Assembly: GCA_963832965.1 (NCBI GenBank)
Contig: CAWHVW010000003.1
Location: 124,001 to 188,000 of the forward strand
Origin: CAWACP01 sp963832965
GTDB lineage: Bacteria > Acidobacteriota > Terriglobia > Bryobacterales > Bryobacteraceae
Direction: 5' to 3'
DNA length: 64,000 bases
Shown here piece after piece: positions 34,010 to 43,908 of the stretch. Each line of letters begins with the position of its first letter. Positions within the stretch are counted from its first letter, which is position 1. A model generated the notes under the pieces. That model did not search any database. It worked only from the letters and a program-made list of their open reading frames with translations, and had not been told where the DNA came from. The position numbers and the translations under genes are program-made.

Positions 34010-35899
34010 TCAGCGTCGGGCGTTCTTCTGCTTCGCCTCCGCCATTGATTTCTGGTACTGGGCCATCATTTGATCCAGGGTCTTCTGAATACTCTCCGGG
34101 TGCTCGGACAGTTGCAGGAACATCACGCGCATGTCGACCGGCGCGTTGAGGAAGGTGCGACGCGCGGCCGGCAGCGGTGGACCTCCCGGGCTGCCGGCCG
34201 GAGGGATGGCCGAGGGCAGCCGAATCGCATACATACCGCCGCCCGCCAGGGGCCGATGCGGATACTGGATGATCCAGGAGCAGTTGTGAGTATCCAGAAT
34301 CATGTTTGCGGAGACGAACACCAAGAGGCCCGCATCGGAGTCCGCCGGCGCCTGGCAGTCCCACAAACGCGAGCGAGGTACGATCGTCCGGGAATCGGAG
34401 AACCCATAGACGTCCAGAGGCACGTCAGTTAATCCACGCCGCCGCGCGAACTGCTCTACTTCGGGGAGCGCCTGGTTCCAATCGACATTGGAGTCGCTCA
34501 TCAGCCAGTAGGCCGGTTGCCCCATCGCCAGGGGGCTGGCGTAGGGGAAGTAATCAGGGTATATCCGCACTGCGGCGATCAGACAACTGGCAGCCAGAAC
34601 GGCGGCAGATGCCCCGGTTATCCACGCCAGCCGCCGCCCGGAACGCTCGATGAGCCGAGGCAATGGCGCCATCAACAGAATCAGCAGCGCCAGCGGAACG
34701 CTGAAGTGCCGGATGCTGATGTCCATGGGTCCTATCAGGCAGATGCCAACGAAAACCAGCAACGAAACCCAGATCGCGCGCCAGTGGGTGGCGAGTCCCA
34801 CCGGAATCACCGCCACGCCGCGGCGCACTGCTCGGCGCCACAAGGAGAGCGCCAGGGTCAACACCAACAGACCCAGGAAACCCGGCAAAGACTTCAGAAC
34901 CAGCAGCACGGGGAAGTAGAACCAGACTCCGTGGGGATACTGACGGCCCAGCAGAAACGACGGGCGCACGGCGGTGAGCAGCATCCACCCCAATCCACGC
35001 AGGAAGAGCCATGGCGGCATGAGCAGCCGGCCAGCCAGAGCCACCAGCGGTCCGTGGCCGACGAACCCGGGTATGGCCAGCGGCTGGTTCCAAGAGAAGA
35101 CGAAATACACCAGATACACAACGGCCGCTGCGAGAAAGGTGGCGTTACGCAAGGCCCGCCAACGAAGTTTGCGCCAGTTCCGTGCCGCGGCCTTTTCGGC
35201 GGGCTGGTCCTCCAGCGGCCACCAGCGCGTGCTCAGTACGAACGCGATCATGGCGAAGAACAGGACCCCGGAGGAGAACTTTGAAAGGAGCGCTCCGGCC
35301 AGCGCCATGGCAAACCAGCGGGTATTACGAGGGTCGGGGTTCCGCCACACCTCGCCGAGACTCCAGACAGTCAGCACAGCGAAGAGAGCGATAGCCACGT
35401 CGGTTAGCACCAGCGGACCGAAAGCCAGGAACGCGGGCATGGTGGTATAGCTCGCCAGACAGAGCAGTCCACCCCAATCCCCGCCCAGGCGGCGTCCAAA
35501 CACGAACAGCGCCCAACCCAGTAACAGGGTAAGCAGCAGCATGGGCAGCCGTGCCCACATCAGGGTGCTGTCCGGATTGTTCCAGCGGCCCAGAACCCAG
35601 TCGCCGAAAACCCACTCGGCCAGGTAGGCGGGGAAGAAGTCTTTGGCGACGGCCCACTGGTTACTGGAATAATCGGCGCGCGTGCCGCGCATGGCCAGCG
35701 GCAGTCCGGCCAAAATCTTGGCCAAGGGCGGGTGCTCGCCGTTGAGACGCAGATCCAGCGTCTGGACGTAGCTCAAACCGGCGCCAATGTGGGCGACTTC
35801 GTCGATGGTTGCAGACTCGCGCAAGGCGGCGCCGCCGGCAAGCGCGAACATCAGAAGCAGCAGAACCGCCGCAGCCACGAGCGAAGGCCGGATGCGCAT
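34010..35899 (-). CDS. GT-C family membrane glycosyltransferase
   Basis: A 629-residue polytopic protein of the PMT/ArnT type. The first helix is followed by 'ATIDEVAHIGAGLSYV', which holds the catalytic acidic pair of the first loop, and 'NGEHPPLAKILAGLPL', the family's HPPL motif. About eleven transmembrane helices follow. A soluble C-terminus includes 'SNVDWNQALPEVEQF'. The enzyme moves a sugar from a polyprenyl phosphate to an unknown acceptor on the outer face of the membrane. A decayed copy of its 5' third is present at 38550-38800. Confidence 0.85.
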   Translation of the reverse strand: MRIRPSLVAAAVLLLLMFALAGGAALRESATIDEVAHIGAGLSYVQTLDLRLNGEHPPLAKILAGLPLAMRGTRADYSSNQWAVAKDFFPAYLAEWVFGDWVLGRWNNPDSTLMWARLPMLLLTLLLGWALFVFGRRLGGDWGGLLCLASYTTMPAFLAFGPLVLTDVAIALFAVLTVWSLGEVWRNPDPRNTRWFAMALAGALLSKFSSGVLFFAMIAFVLSTRWWPLEDQPAEKAAARNWRKLRWRALRNATFLAAAVVYLVYFVFSWNQPLAIPGFVGHGPLVALAGRLLMPPWLFLRGLGWMLLTAVRPSFLLGRQYPHGVWFYFPVLLVLKSLPGFLGLLVLTLALSLWRRAVRRGVAVIPVGLATHWRAIWVSLLVFVGICLIGPMDISIRHFSVPLALLILLMAPLPRLIERSGRRLAWITGASAAVLAASCLIAAVRIYPDYFPYASPLAMGQPAYWLMSDSNVDWNQALPEVEQFARRRGLTDVPLDVYGFSDSRTIVPRSRLWDCQAPADSDAGLLVFVSANMILDTHNCSWIIQYPHRPLAGGGMYAIRLPSAIPPAGSPGGPPLPAARRTFLNAPVDMRVMFLQLSEHPESIQKTLDQMMAQYQKSMAEAKQKNARR

Positions 35900-35958
35900 G
35901 GAATGTGTCTACAGTAACGTACGGCGCCCGGCCCCGGTCTGTTCCGTAAACCGGGTGC

Positions 35959-38400
35959 TTACTCCGTCCGCAGGGCCACCGCCGGGTCCACGCGCAACGC
36001 GCGCCAGGCGGGCAACGCCGAAGCCAGCACGCCTACCGCGAACATGGCCAGAGCGACCGCGGCAAATGCCAGAGGATCGGTGGCGCTCACCTGATACAAG
36101 AGACTGCGCAGCACGCGCGTCACCGCCAGCGCCCCGGCGCTACCGATGAGCAGACCCGCACCCACCAGCAACATCGCCCGCCCGGTCACCAGCCACAAGA
36201 CATTCCCGCGGGTGGCACCGAGCGCCATGCGCAACCCAATCTCCCGCGTCCGGCGCGCCACGGACCATGACAGCAATCCGAAGATCCCCAGCGCCGCCAG
36301 CAGCAGGGCAGCGCCCGCGAACGTCCCCAGCAGCATGGTCTGAAAGCTGCGATCTGAAACCGAACGCGACTCCAACTGATCGATGGTCTTCACATTGGCG
36401 ACGGGCTGATCGCGATCGACACTGCGAATGGCTTTCTGCACATCGGCCGAGAGCGCCAGCGGCTCACCCTCAGAACGCACCATCAGCGTCATTTTGGCCC
36501 AAACGGACTGCAGGTAGCTGAGGTAGACGGCGGGCCGCGGGTCGGAGTCGAGACCGTACTGGCGCGTCGCCCCAACTACGCCGACAATCGTAGTCCACGG
36601 TCCGGTACTTCCGCCGCCAACGCGGATATGCTTTCCGATGGGGCTTTCGCCAGGCCAGTGCGCGTTGGCGAACAACTGGTCCACTACGGCCACTTCCGGC
36701 GCGCCGCGGCGGTCGCCATCGTTGAACCACCGGCCCATGCGCAGAAGGATGCCCGTAACGCGCAGGTACTCCGGGCTGCCGAAATGCATCGTGGCCAGCG
36801 GCAGTTGACTGTGCTTCGGAACAGGCTTGTCCTCGATCACGATGAATCTCTCCGACACCGGCATGAACGGCGGACTCACCACAATCGCCGCCGAAACAAC
36901 GCCGTGGACGGCTTGTACCCGCTCGAGGGCGCGTTCAAAGAACGCCGATCGCTTCGGCGCGTCCGGATAGCGCGACGCCGGCAAAGGGATATCCATCGTC
37001 AGGATGCTGTGCCGGACAAATCCCGGATCGTTGTTGAGCACCTGCACCAGGCTGCGAACCAGCAGCAGGGCAGCGGCCAGCACCACCACGGCGAAACTCA
37101 ACTGGGTGACCACCAGAACGGCGCGGAGCGCCTCCGAACGGCCGCCAATGGAAGTACGACCGGATTCGCTGAGCACGCCGTTGACGTTTTCCCCGGACAA
37201 CCGGCGCGCCGGGGCGATGCCGAATAGAATTCCGGTGGCCACCGTCAAGCTGGCGGCGAACAAAAGGACGCGGTAGTCGACGCCGGGGTGCGAGAGTTGC
37301 TGCAGATCCGTGGGGCTGAGGATGAAGAACAGGCGCGTCACCCACACCGACACCAGCGTCCCCAGCGCGCCACCGCAAACCGCGATCAGGAGCGACTCCA
37401 CCAGCAACTGCCTGACGATGGCCCCGCGCGATGCGCCCAGGGCCATGCGTATGGCTATCTCCCGGTTCCGGAATGTCCCCCGGGCCAAGAGCAGCCCGGC
37501 CAGATTGGCACATGCGATCAGGAGCACGCAACCGACCGCAGCCGACAAGATCCACAGTGGAGCGCTCAGATTACCGCGGATCTCTTCCGCCAGAGGGGCC
37601 ACTCGAATCCCCATGCCAAGGTCGGTGTTATTGGCCTTGAAATTCGTGAGCGCCAGCGATGCCGCCTCAGCTTGCGCGTGCGCCAGCGGTACACCCTGCT
37701 TCAGCCGCGCCAGCGTGAACAGATCGACGGAACGCCACTGCTGCTGCTCCATCGGCGTCATGGCCATGGGCGTCCATAAATCCACCGGCGGATGCGTCAC
37801 CTTGCTCAGCTCCACGCTCATGCTGAAGCGAAACTCCTCCGGCATCACGCCGATAATCGTGCAGGTTGCCCCATCCAGCTCGACCGTACGGCCAATCACA
37901 TTGCGATCTCCGGCGAAACGGCGTTGCCACAACCCATAGCTAAGCATCACCACACGGTTCGGTCCGGGCGCGTCTTCCTGCGCGGTGAACGTGCGACCGA
38001 GCAACGGCGGAACGCCCAGGATGGAAAAGAATGAGGCGGTCACGCGCGCGCCATCCAGGTGTTCGGGTTCGCCGGCGCCGGTCAGATTTGCGCTAAAGAG
38101 CTTGAACCCGCCGATGTCCGCGAAGACGTGATTGTTGCGCTGGAGGTCGAGGAACTCCGGGGTTAACAACGGCAACCGGGGGAAGCCCCGCTGCGGCCAC
38201 GTGCCCCATACCATGACGATGCGGCCGGAGTCGCGGTATGGCAGCGGCTTGAGCAAGAGCGCATTCAGCACACTGAACATGGCCGCATTCATGCCGATGC
38301 CCAGGGCGACGGTAAGAATAGCCACCGCAGCGAAGCCTGGCGCATTCGACAGCACGCGAACGCCATGGCGAGTATCTCGAAGGATACCGGACCAGTTCAT
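35959..38400 (-). CDS. ADOP-type MacB-like permease, copy 1
   Basis: An 813-residue protein of the acidobacterial duplicated orphan permease family. It has an N-terminal MacB-like core (first helix 'GFAAVAILTVALGIGMNAAMFSVLNALLL', then the periplasmic 'MPEEFRFSM' region) and a three-helix FtsX block at residues 280-400. A second periplasmic domain and a C-terminal FtsX block 'FGLLSWSVARRTREIGLRMALGA' follow. It ends RVDPAVALRTE. No ABC ATPase gene lies nearby, as is usual for this family. Copy 2 at 38823 has the same length and aligns without visible gaps; over the last 120 residues I see only three differences. Confidence 0.92.
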   Translation of the reverse strand: MNWSGILRDTRHGVRVLSNAPGFAAVAILTVALGIGMNAAMFSVLNALLLKPLPYRDSGRIVMVWGTWPQRGFPRLPLLTPEFLDLQRNNHVFADIGGFKLFSANLTGAGEPEHLDGARVTASFFSILGVPPLLGRTFTAQEDAPGPNRVVMLSYGLWQRRFAGDRNVIGRTVELDGATCTIIGVMPEEFRFSMSVELSKVTHPPVDLWTPMAMTPMEQQQWRSVDLFTLARLKQGVPLAHAQAEAASLALTNFKANNTDLGMGIRVAPLAEEIRGNLSAPLWILSAAVGCVLLIACANLAGLLLARGTFRNREIAIRMALGASRGAIVRQLLVESLLIAVCGGALGTLVSVWVTRLFFILSPTDLQQLSHPGVDYRVLLFAASLTVATGILFGIAPARRLSGENVNGVLSESGRTSIGGRSEALRAVLVVTQLSFAVVVLAAALLLVRSLVQVLNNDPGFVRHSILTMDIPLPASRYPDAPKRSAFFERALERVQAVHGVVSAAIVVSPPFMPVSERFIVIEDKPVPKHSQLPLATMHFGSPEYLRVTGILLRMGRWFNDGDRRGAPEVAVVDQLFANAHWPGESPIGKHIRVGGGSTGPWTTIVGVVGATRQYGLDSDPRPAVYLSYLQSVWAKMTLMVRSEGEPLALSADVQKAIRSVDRDQPVANVKTIDQLESRSVSDRSFQTMLLGTFAGAALLLAALGIFGLLSWSVARRTREIGLRMALGATRGNVLWLVTGRAMLLVGAGLLIGSAGALAVTRVLRSLLYQVSATDPLAFAAVALAMFAVGVLASALPAWRALRVDPAVALRTE

Positions 38401-38486
38401 GGAACTCCTGTTACGTTACCGCGCCACGGGTAGCCTCCGCAAACTAATTACCCGGGTTTGAGAAGCCCTATTGCAGGCGATTGCAA

Positions 38487-38546
38487 CAAAACACTGAAAT
38501 TCGGGCAGTTATGCTGTCCCGACCAAACGGTGTCGCCGTAAGGGCG
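38487..38546 (-). promoter_or_regulatory. Conserved block upstream of ADOP copy 1
   Basis: A 60-base stretch closely similar to 41398-41457 upstream of ADOP copy 2. Shared pieces include CTGTCCCGACC and GGT(G/A)TCGCC. It lies 86 bases upstream of the copy 1 start. Conservation outside the coding region suggests a retained promoter or operator, but no core elements can be fixed with certainty. Confidence 0.5.
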
Positions 38547-38549
38547 AGT

Positions 38550-38800
38550 TGCAGGCGGCCGTGCTTTCGTGACTATTCCCGCGGCCTGGAACCCAGACGC
38601 CGAAAGCCACTCGGCCAGGCAGGCGGGGTGAAGTCTTTGCCGATGGTCCACTGGTTACTGGAATAATCGGCGCGCGTGCCAGGTATCGCCAACGGCAGGC
38701 CGGGATGTTCACGGTTGTGACGCAGATCCACCGTCTGAGCGTGGCTCGGCTCGCGCCCATGTGCGGGACTTCGTCGTGGCTGGGGCGTTTCTGCTCGTTC
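38550..38800 (-). pseudogene. Decayed copy of the GT-C glycosyltransferase 5' region
   Basis: This stretch aligns with 35555-35805 inside the glycosyltransferase gene. Shared segments include CTCGGCCAGG and GGTTACTGGAATAATCGGCG, and scattered similarity covers the codons for 'TIDEVAHIGA' and 'NGEHPPL'. Substitutions and small deletions destroy the frame. The order relic-ADOP copy 2 mirrors glycosyltransferase-ADOP copy 1, so a segment containing both genes was duplicated and most of one glycosyltransferase copy was then lost. Confidence 0.85.
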
Positions 38801-38822
38801 GGATTTTCTTCCGACCGGGTGC

Positions 38823-41264
38823 TTACTCCGTGCGCAGGGCCACCGCCGGGTCCACGCGGAGCGCGCGCCAGGCGGGCAACGCGGAAGCCATAACGCCCAC
38901 CGCGAACATGGCCAGTGCCACCGCGGCGAATGCCAGAGGATCGGTGGCGCTCACCTGATACAAAAGACTGCGCAGCACGCGCGTCACCGCCAGCGCCCCG
39001 GCGCAACCGATGAGCAGACCCGCACCCACAAGGAACATCGCCCGCCCGGTCACCAGCCACAAGACATTCCCGCGGGTGGCACCGAGCGCCATGCGCAACC
39101 CGATCTCCCGTGTCCGGCGCGCCACGGACCATGACAGCAATCCGAAGATCCCCAACGCCGCCAGCAGCAGGGCAGCGCCCGCAAACGTCCCCAGCAGAAC
39201 GGTCTGGAAGCTGCGATTTGAAACCGAGCGCGCGACAAGCTGATCGATGGTCTTCACGTTAGCCACCGGCTGATCCCGGTCGACACTGCGAACGGCATTC
39301 TGGACGGCGCCCGCCAGCGCCAACGGCGGCCCCTGGGAGCGCACAACCAGCGACATCTTGCTGCGCACGTCCTGCAGGTAGCTGAGGTAGAGCGCGGGCC
39401 GCGGGTCGGAGTCGAGCCCATACTGGCGGGTTGCCCCCACCACGCCGACGATGGTGATCCAGGGTCCGGTGCTGCCGCCCCCGATGCGAATGTGTTTGCC
39501 GACAGGGCTCTCGCCGGGCCAGTGTGCATTGGCGAACAACTGGTCGCACACAGCGACGCCCGGCACGCCGCGACGGTCGCGGTCGTCCATCCAACGGCCC
39601 ATGCGCAACGGGATTCCGCTGACGCGCAGGTAATCCGCGCTGGTGAACCGCGTCGTAGCCAGCGCCAATTGGCCAATCTTCGCGACGGGTCTGTCTTCAA
39701 TCACGATGAATCTCTCCGGCGCCGGCGTGAACGGCGGGTTCTCCACCACCGCGGCCGAAATGACGCCGGGAATGCCCTGCACGCGTCCCAGCGCGCGCTC
39801 GAAGAACTCGGACTGCGTGCGCGCGTCCGGATAGCGCGACAGGGGCAGCGGGATGTCCATGGTCAGGATACTGTGCCGCTCAAAGCCCGCGTCGTTGCCG
39901 AGCACGCGCATTAAACTGCGCAGCAGCAGCAGGGACGCCGCCAGCACCACCACCGCGAAGCTCAACTGGGTGACTACCAGAACCGCGCGCAAGGCCTCCG
40001 AGCGCGCGCCCGTAGTGGCCCGGCCGGATTCGTTGAGCACCCTGTTGACGTCCTCGCCGGACAACCGGCGCGCCGGGGCGATGCCGAAAAGAATTCCCGT
40101 GCCAATGGTCAAGCACATGGCGAACAGCAGTACACGGTAGTCGGCACCGGGGTGAGCAAGCTGCTGTAGATCGGTGGGGCTGAGAACCAGAAACAGGCGC
40201 GCCACCCACACCGACACCAGCGTCCCCAGCGCGCCACCGCACACGGCCAGCATCAACGCCTCCACCAGCAACTGTCTGAAGATGGCTCCGCGGCCCGCGC
40301 CCAGCGCCATGCGAATGCCCATCTCCCTGCGCCGGGATGTTCCGCGCGCCAGCAGCAGCGCGGCAAGGTTGGCGCAGGCGATGAGCAGCACGCAGCCGAC
40401 GGCCGCCGACAGTATCCACAACGGCGTACTCAGGCTCCCGCGAAACTCCTCCGGCAGTGGAGCGACATGAATGCCCATGCCCAGGTCGAGATCGTTGGCG
40501 TTGAAATGCGCTTGCGCGAGCGACGCCGCCTCAGCCTGGGCGTGCGCGAGCGTCACACCCGCCTTCAGCCGCGCCACCGCGAACATATTGGCCGAACCAT
40601 ATGCCTGCTGCTCGTCCGGCGTCATCGCCAGCGGCGTCCAGAAGTCGACTGGCGGATAGGTGAGCCTGGTGAGACTCACGCTCATGCTGAAGCGGAACTC
40701 CTCCGGCATCACACCTATAACGGAATAGGTGGCGCCGTCCAGTGCGACGTCGCGGCCGATTACGCCGCGGTCACCGGCAAAGCGGCGCTGCCACAGCCCG
40801 TAGCTGAGCAGCACCACGCGATTGGAGCCGGGCATGTCCTCCCGCGCGGTGAAGGTACGCCCGATCAGCGGTGGAACGCCGAGGATAGGAAAGAACGCGG
40901 CTGACGCGCGCACGCCGTCCAGTCGCTCCGGTTCGCCGGCACCGGTCAGATTCGCGCTGAAAAGCTTGAACCCGGCAGTCTCCGCGAAGACGTGGTTGCC
41001 GCGCTGGATGTCGAGGAACTCGGGGCCGAACAGGGGCAGCCGCGGGAACCCCCGCTGCGGCCACGTGCCCCACACCATCACAATGCGCTGGGCGTCGCGG
41101 TAGGGCAGCGGTTTGAGCAACAGTGCATTCACGACACTGAACATGGCCGCGTTCATGCCAATGCCCAGCGCGACGGTTAGAATAGCCACTGCGGCGAAGC
41201 CAGGCGTTTTTGACAGGACGCGAACGCCGTGGCGAATGTCTCGAAGGATTCCGGACCAGCTCAT
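38823..41264 (-). CDS. ADOP-type MacB-like permease, copy 2
   Basis: An 813-residue paralogue of the permease at 35959, with the same domain order and ends (MSWSGILRDIRHGV... to RVDPAVALRTE). The first 60 residues differ at seven positions, while the C-terminal block is almost unchanged, suggesting gene conversion or strong constraint there. It is divergent from the polysaccharide export operon. As with copy 1 there is no ATPase partner. The family's transport or signalling role is not established. Confidence 0.92.
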   Translation of the reverse strand: MSWSGILRDIRHGVRVLSKTPGFAAVAILTVALGIGMNAAMFSVVNALLLKPLPYRDAQRIVMVWGTWPQRGFPRLPLFGPEFLDIQRGNHVFAETAGFKLFSANLTGAGEPERLDGVRASAAFFPILGVPPLIGRTFTAREDMPGSNRVVLLSYGLWQRRFAGDRGVIGRDVALDGATYSVIGVMPEEFRFSMSVSLTRLTYPPVDFWTPLAMTPDEQQAYGSANMFAVARLKAGVTLAHAQAEAASLAQAHFNANDLDLGMGIHVAPLPEEFRGSLSTPLWILSAAVGCVLLIACANLAALLLARGTSRRREMGIRMALGAGRGAIFRQLLVEALMLAVCGGALGTLVSVWVARLFLVLSPTDLQQLAHPGADYRVLLFAMCLTIGTGILFGIAPARRLSGEDVNRVLNESGRATTGARSEALRAVLVVTQLSFAVVVLAASLLLLRSLMRVLGNDAGFERHSILTMDIPLPLSRYPDARTQSEFFERALGRVQGIPGVISAAVVENPPFTPAPERFIVIEDRPVAKIGQLALATTRFTSADYLRVSGIPLRMGRWMDDRDRRGVPGVAVCDQLFANAHWPGESPVGKHIRIGGGSTGPWITIVGVVGATRQYGLDSDPRPALYLSYLQDVRSKMSLVVRSQGPPLALAGAVQNAVRSVDRDQPVANVKTIDQLVARSVSNRSFQTVLLGTFAGAALLLAALGIFGLLSWSVARRTREIGLRMALGATRGNVLWLVTGRAMFLVGAGLLIGCAGALAVTRVLRSLLYQVSATDPLAFAAVALAMFAVGVMASALPAWRALRVDPAVALRTE

Positions 41265-41334
41265 AGAACACCTGTACGTTAGCGGGGAACGGGTAGTTTC
41301 CGCAAGTTCGAGCTGCCTGGGTCAGGGACCCGCC

Positions 41335-41356
41335 GCAGGGCATGGCCCTGCGCCAC
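41335..41356 (+). repeat. Intergenic repeat family A, degenerate copy 6
   Basis: GCAGGGCATGGCCCTGCGCCAC differs from the family A core at two positions. It lies between the divergent ADOP copy 2 and polysaccharide export genes. Confidence 0.6.
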
Positions 41357-41397
41357 CGCACGGCTTTGGGGGGCGACAGGGTCCTGGGAGCTGAGCG

Positions 41398-41457
41398 CAA
41401 AACGCTGAAACTCCTGCAGTTACGCTGTCCCGACCCAATGGTATCGCCACAAGGGAC
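41398..41457 (-). promoter_or_regulatory. Conserved block upstream of ADOP copy 2
   Basis: The counterpart of 38487-38546. It includes a spaced GTCCC-N21-GGGAC dyad (41427-41457), which is only partly kept in the other copy. On the plus strand TAAAAT at 41462-41467 just beyond it could be the -10 box of the polysaccharide export operon, so the region may serve both directions. Confidence 0.45.
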
Positions 41458-41524
41458 AGTGTAAAATAGATTGTCCAGTGGTCTGCCGCACGCAGTATAC
41501 GGCTTCCGCACAAGGTTGAGGCTA

Positions 41525-42205
41525 ATGAAAAGATCGAGCCTGTATCTGGCTTTCCCTCTGGCGATGGCTACTTTTGGCGCCTGTCTGGCGTCTGCCCAGA
41601 GAGCTCCCGACGTCAGCGGGCCTAGTCCCAGAGAGCAAACGCAGCCCGCGCAGACGCCGGCCAATGCCGCGCCTGAACCCACCCAGACCGCTCCCGTGAA
41701 CAAGGCCGCGGTCCTGCCTGTCGCCGTCGATCCGTACAAATATCTGATTGGGGCCGAAGACGTGCTGCACGTGCTGGTGTGGCGCGAACCCGATCTTACC
41801 GGCGACAAGGTGGTGCGTCCCGATGGGAAGATCTCACTGCCGCTAATCGGCGAGTTGCAGGCAGCCGGTTTGACCCCGGATCAGCTCGGCAAGGACATCA
41901 CGACGGCGCTCACCAGACTCATTAACAGCCCCGAAGTCACCGTTTCACTGCTGGCGGTCAACAGCAAGAAGTATTACATCGATGGCGAGGTGAACAAGCC
42001 TGGAGAGTATAAGCTGGTGACTCCCACAACGATTCTGGAGGCGCTCAGCGTGGCGGGCGGTTTTCGGGAATTCGCCAAAACAGGAAAGATTAGAGTGCTG
42101 CGTGGCACAACCTCATTGAAGTTCAATTACAAGGAAGTGAGCCACGGCAAGAAAATGGAGCAAAATGTCCTCCTCGAAAACGGGGATCACATCATCGTGC
42201 CGTGA
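41525..42205 (+). CDS. Wza-type polysaccharide export protein
   Basis: A 226-residue protein with a signal peptide (MKRSSLYLAFPLAMATFGACLASAQ). The polysaccharide export domain is at 'YLIGAEDVLHVLVWREPDLTGDKVVRPDGKISLPLIGELQAAG', followed by an SLBB-like domain ('VTVSLLAVNSKKYYIDGEVNKPGEYKLV'). It is expected to form the outer-membrane or periplasmic channel part of a Wzx/Wzy-type exporter. It is shorter than E. coli Wza, as is common for one-SLBB members. It leads the operon with the Wzz-like gene. Confidence 0.92.
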   Translation: MKRSSLYLAFPLAMATFGACLASAQRAPDVSGPSPREQTQPAQTPANAAPEPTQTAPVNKAAVLPVAVDPYKYLIGAEDVLHVLVWREPDLTGDKVVRPDGKISLPLIGELQAAGLTPDQLGKDITTALTRLINSPEVTVSLLAVNSKKYYIDGEVNKPGEYKLVTPTTILEALSVAGGFREFAKTGKIRVLRGTTSLKFNYKEVSHGKKMEQNVLLENGDHIIVP

Positions 42206-42237
42206 GCAGGCGGCTGCTTTAATGGTCAGGAGCACTC

Positions 42238-43899
42238 ATGCAACCCGTCGATAATGTGACCGTAACGCGCCGTCCGATGGATGTCGAGGACTACATCGAC
42301 ATCATGCGGCGGCACCGAAGCTGGATCTTTGGCCCGGCATTCGCCTTTCTGGTGGCCGGCGTCGTGGTCGCGTTTCTCTGGCCGGACACATATGTCTCCA
42401 GCGCGGTCATCAAGGTGGTGCCCCCGCAGGTGCCCGAGGCTCTGGTGCAAAGCAACCTGAATCAGGATATGACCAATCACGTCATGTCCATGGCGCAGTC
42501 CATCCTGAGCCGCAGCAATCTGACCACCCTGATCAACACCATGAACCTCTACCAGAAGGAGAGGGCCAGCCAGCCAATGGAAGACATCATCGAGCGCATG
42601 CAGAAAAAGGACGTGGCCATTGGCGGCGTTGAAAATCAGACGGTTGCCGGGCAGGGCGCGGTGACGGCCTTCCGGATTACTTTCCGCTATAGCAATCGCA
42701 TCACCGCGCAGAAGGTGTGTGAAGACATCGTCAGCCGCTTCATCAGCCAGAACATTCAGGAACGGTCGCAGCAATCCAGAAGCACCACCGAATTTCTGGA
42801 GGGCCAGTTCGACGACGCAAAGAAGAAACTGGAAGAGGCCGAACAGCGGCTGAGCGAGTTCCGCATCAAGAACATGGGCCGGTTGCCGGACCAGATGAAC
42901 GCAAACCAGGCGCAGTTGAGCAGCATGCAGATGCAGATGACCACGCTCGACGCCGCCATCAGCCGGGTCAATCAGGACAAATTGCTGTCCGAGAACCAGC
43001 TCCGGATTCTGAAGGACCGCTACAATTCCATCAAACAGTCCACCGGCGCGGACCAGAGCCCGGCGGCGGTGGAGAGGAACGACCAGCTTGCCGACAAGGA
43101 ACGCCAGATCATATCCCTTGAAAACACTCTGGCCGTCCTGCGCGAGCGCTACAAGGACTCCTACCCGGATGTGCAACGCGCCTTGGCCCTTCTGGAACAG
43201 GCCCGCAAGGATCGCGATGCGTTGATGAAGGAAGAGGCGGATAAGAAGCAGGATCCAAACGCCGCGCAACCGGTACGGAGACCGGTGGCGAACCGCGAGC
43301 TGCTGGACGTAGAAGCGAATATCCGGCGCATTGAGGGCGAGATCGCCGCGCGTGAACTGGAGATGAAAGACCGCCAAAAGGAAATGGCTCAGCTCACTGA
43401 CGCGATGAAAGGGGTCCAGGCGCGCATCGAGGGCGTGCCCGTCGGAGAGAAAGAATACTCGGACCTGCTCCGCGACCGCGACCTGGCGCGGGAAGAATAC
43501 GACGAGCTCAACGGCAAGATGAACAAGTCCGAAATCGCCACCAAGCTCGAGAACACCAAGCAGGGCGAGACGCTCGACATCCTCGATCCGGCCTCTCTGC
43601 CGCAAACCCCGACCGAGCCCAAGCGGCCGGTGATCGTAGCCATCGCGGCGGCGATCGGATTTGCGGTCGGGCTCATGTTTGCCGGCGCGCGGGAGATGAA
43701 GGACACCTCATTGAAGAACCTGAAAGACGTCCGGGCTTATACAAAGTTGCCGATTCTGGGCAGCATTCCACTGCTGGAAAACGACCTCGTGGTGCGCCGC
43801 CGCCGCCGGCTTTCCTGGCTGGCCTGGTCGACGGCGTGTCTGTTGGGGGTGGTCATTATGTCCGGGTCAGTGGTGTATTACTACGCAACGAGGGTCTGA
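42238..43899 (+). CDS. Wzz/GumC chain-length determinant protein
   Basis: A 553-residue polysaccharide co-polymerase. One transmembrane helix lies near residues 25-45 (WIFGPAFAFLVAGVVVAFLW), with a large coiled-coil periplasmic region between (residues 150-430). A proline-containing segment 'TPTEPKRPVIVAIAAAIGFAVG' and two C-terminal helices follow. The extra last helix (WLAWSTACLLGVVIMSGSVVYYY) is additional to the usual pair. AGGAG lies 6 bases before the ATG. It sets chain length together with the kinase encoded next. Confidence 0.92.
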   Translation: MQPVDNVTVTRRPMDVEDYIDIMRRHRSWIFGPAFAFLVAGVVVAFLWPDTYVSSAVIKVVPPQVPEALVQSNLNQDMTNHVMSMAQSILSRSNLTTLINTMNLYQKERASQPMEDIIERMQKKDVAIGGVENQTVAGQGAVTAFRITFRYSNRITAQKVCEDIVSRFISQNIQERSQQSRSTTEFLEGQFDDAKKKLEEAEQRLSEFRIKNMGRLPDQMNANQAQLSSMQMQMTTLDAAISRVNQDKLLSENQLRILKDRYNSIKQSTGADQSPAAVERNDQLADKERQIISLENTLAVLRERYKDSYPDVQRALALLEQARKDRDALMKEEADKKQDPNAAQPVRRPVANRELLDVEANIRRIEGEIAARELEMKDRQKEMAQLTDAMKGVQARIEGVPVGEKEYSDLLRDRDLAREEYDELNGKMNKSEIATKLENTKQGETLDILDPASLPQTPTEPKRPVIVAIAAAIGFAVGLMFAGAREMKDTSLKNLKDVRAYTKLPILGSIPLLENDLVVRRRRRLSWLAWSTACLLGVVIMSGSVVYYYATRV

Positions 43900-43908
43900 A
43901 GGGATAGC

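Noticed and set aside
31971..34073. 700-codon plus-strand open frame
   Set aside because: Antisense to rimI and the TPR gene, which have signal peptide, acetyltransferase and repeat motifs. The antisense product has no domain and begins inside rimI.
3346..41356. Family A and B repeats as a CRISPR array
   Set aside because: Copies are far apart, palindromic and without regular spacers, and no cas genes are present.
42226..43605. 459-codon minus-strand open frame
   Set aside because: Antisense to the Wzz-like gene, whose coiled coil and membrane helices are convincing. The frame is open because of third-position GC bias.
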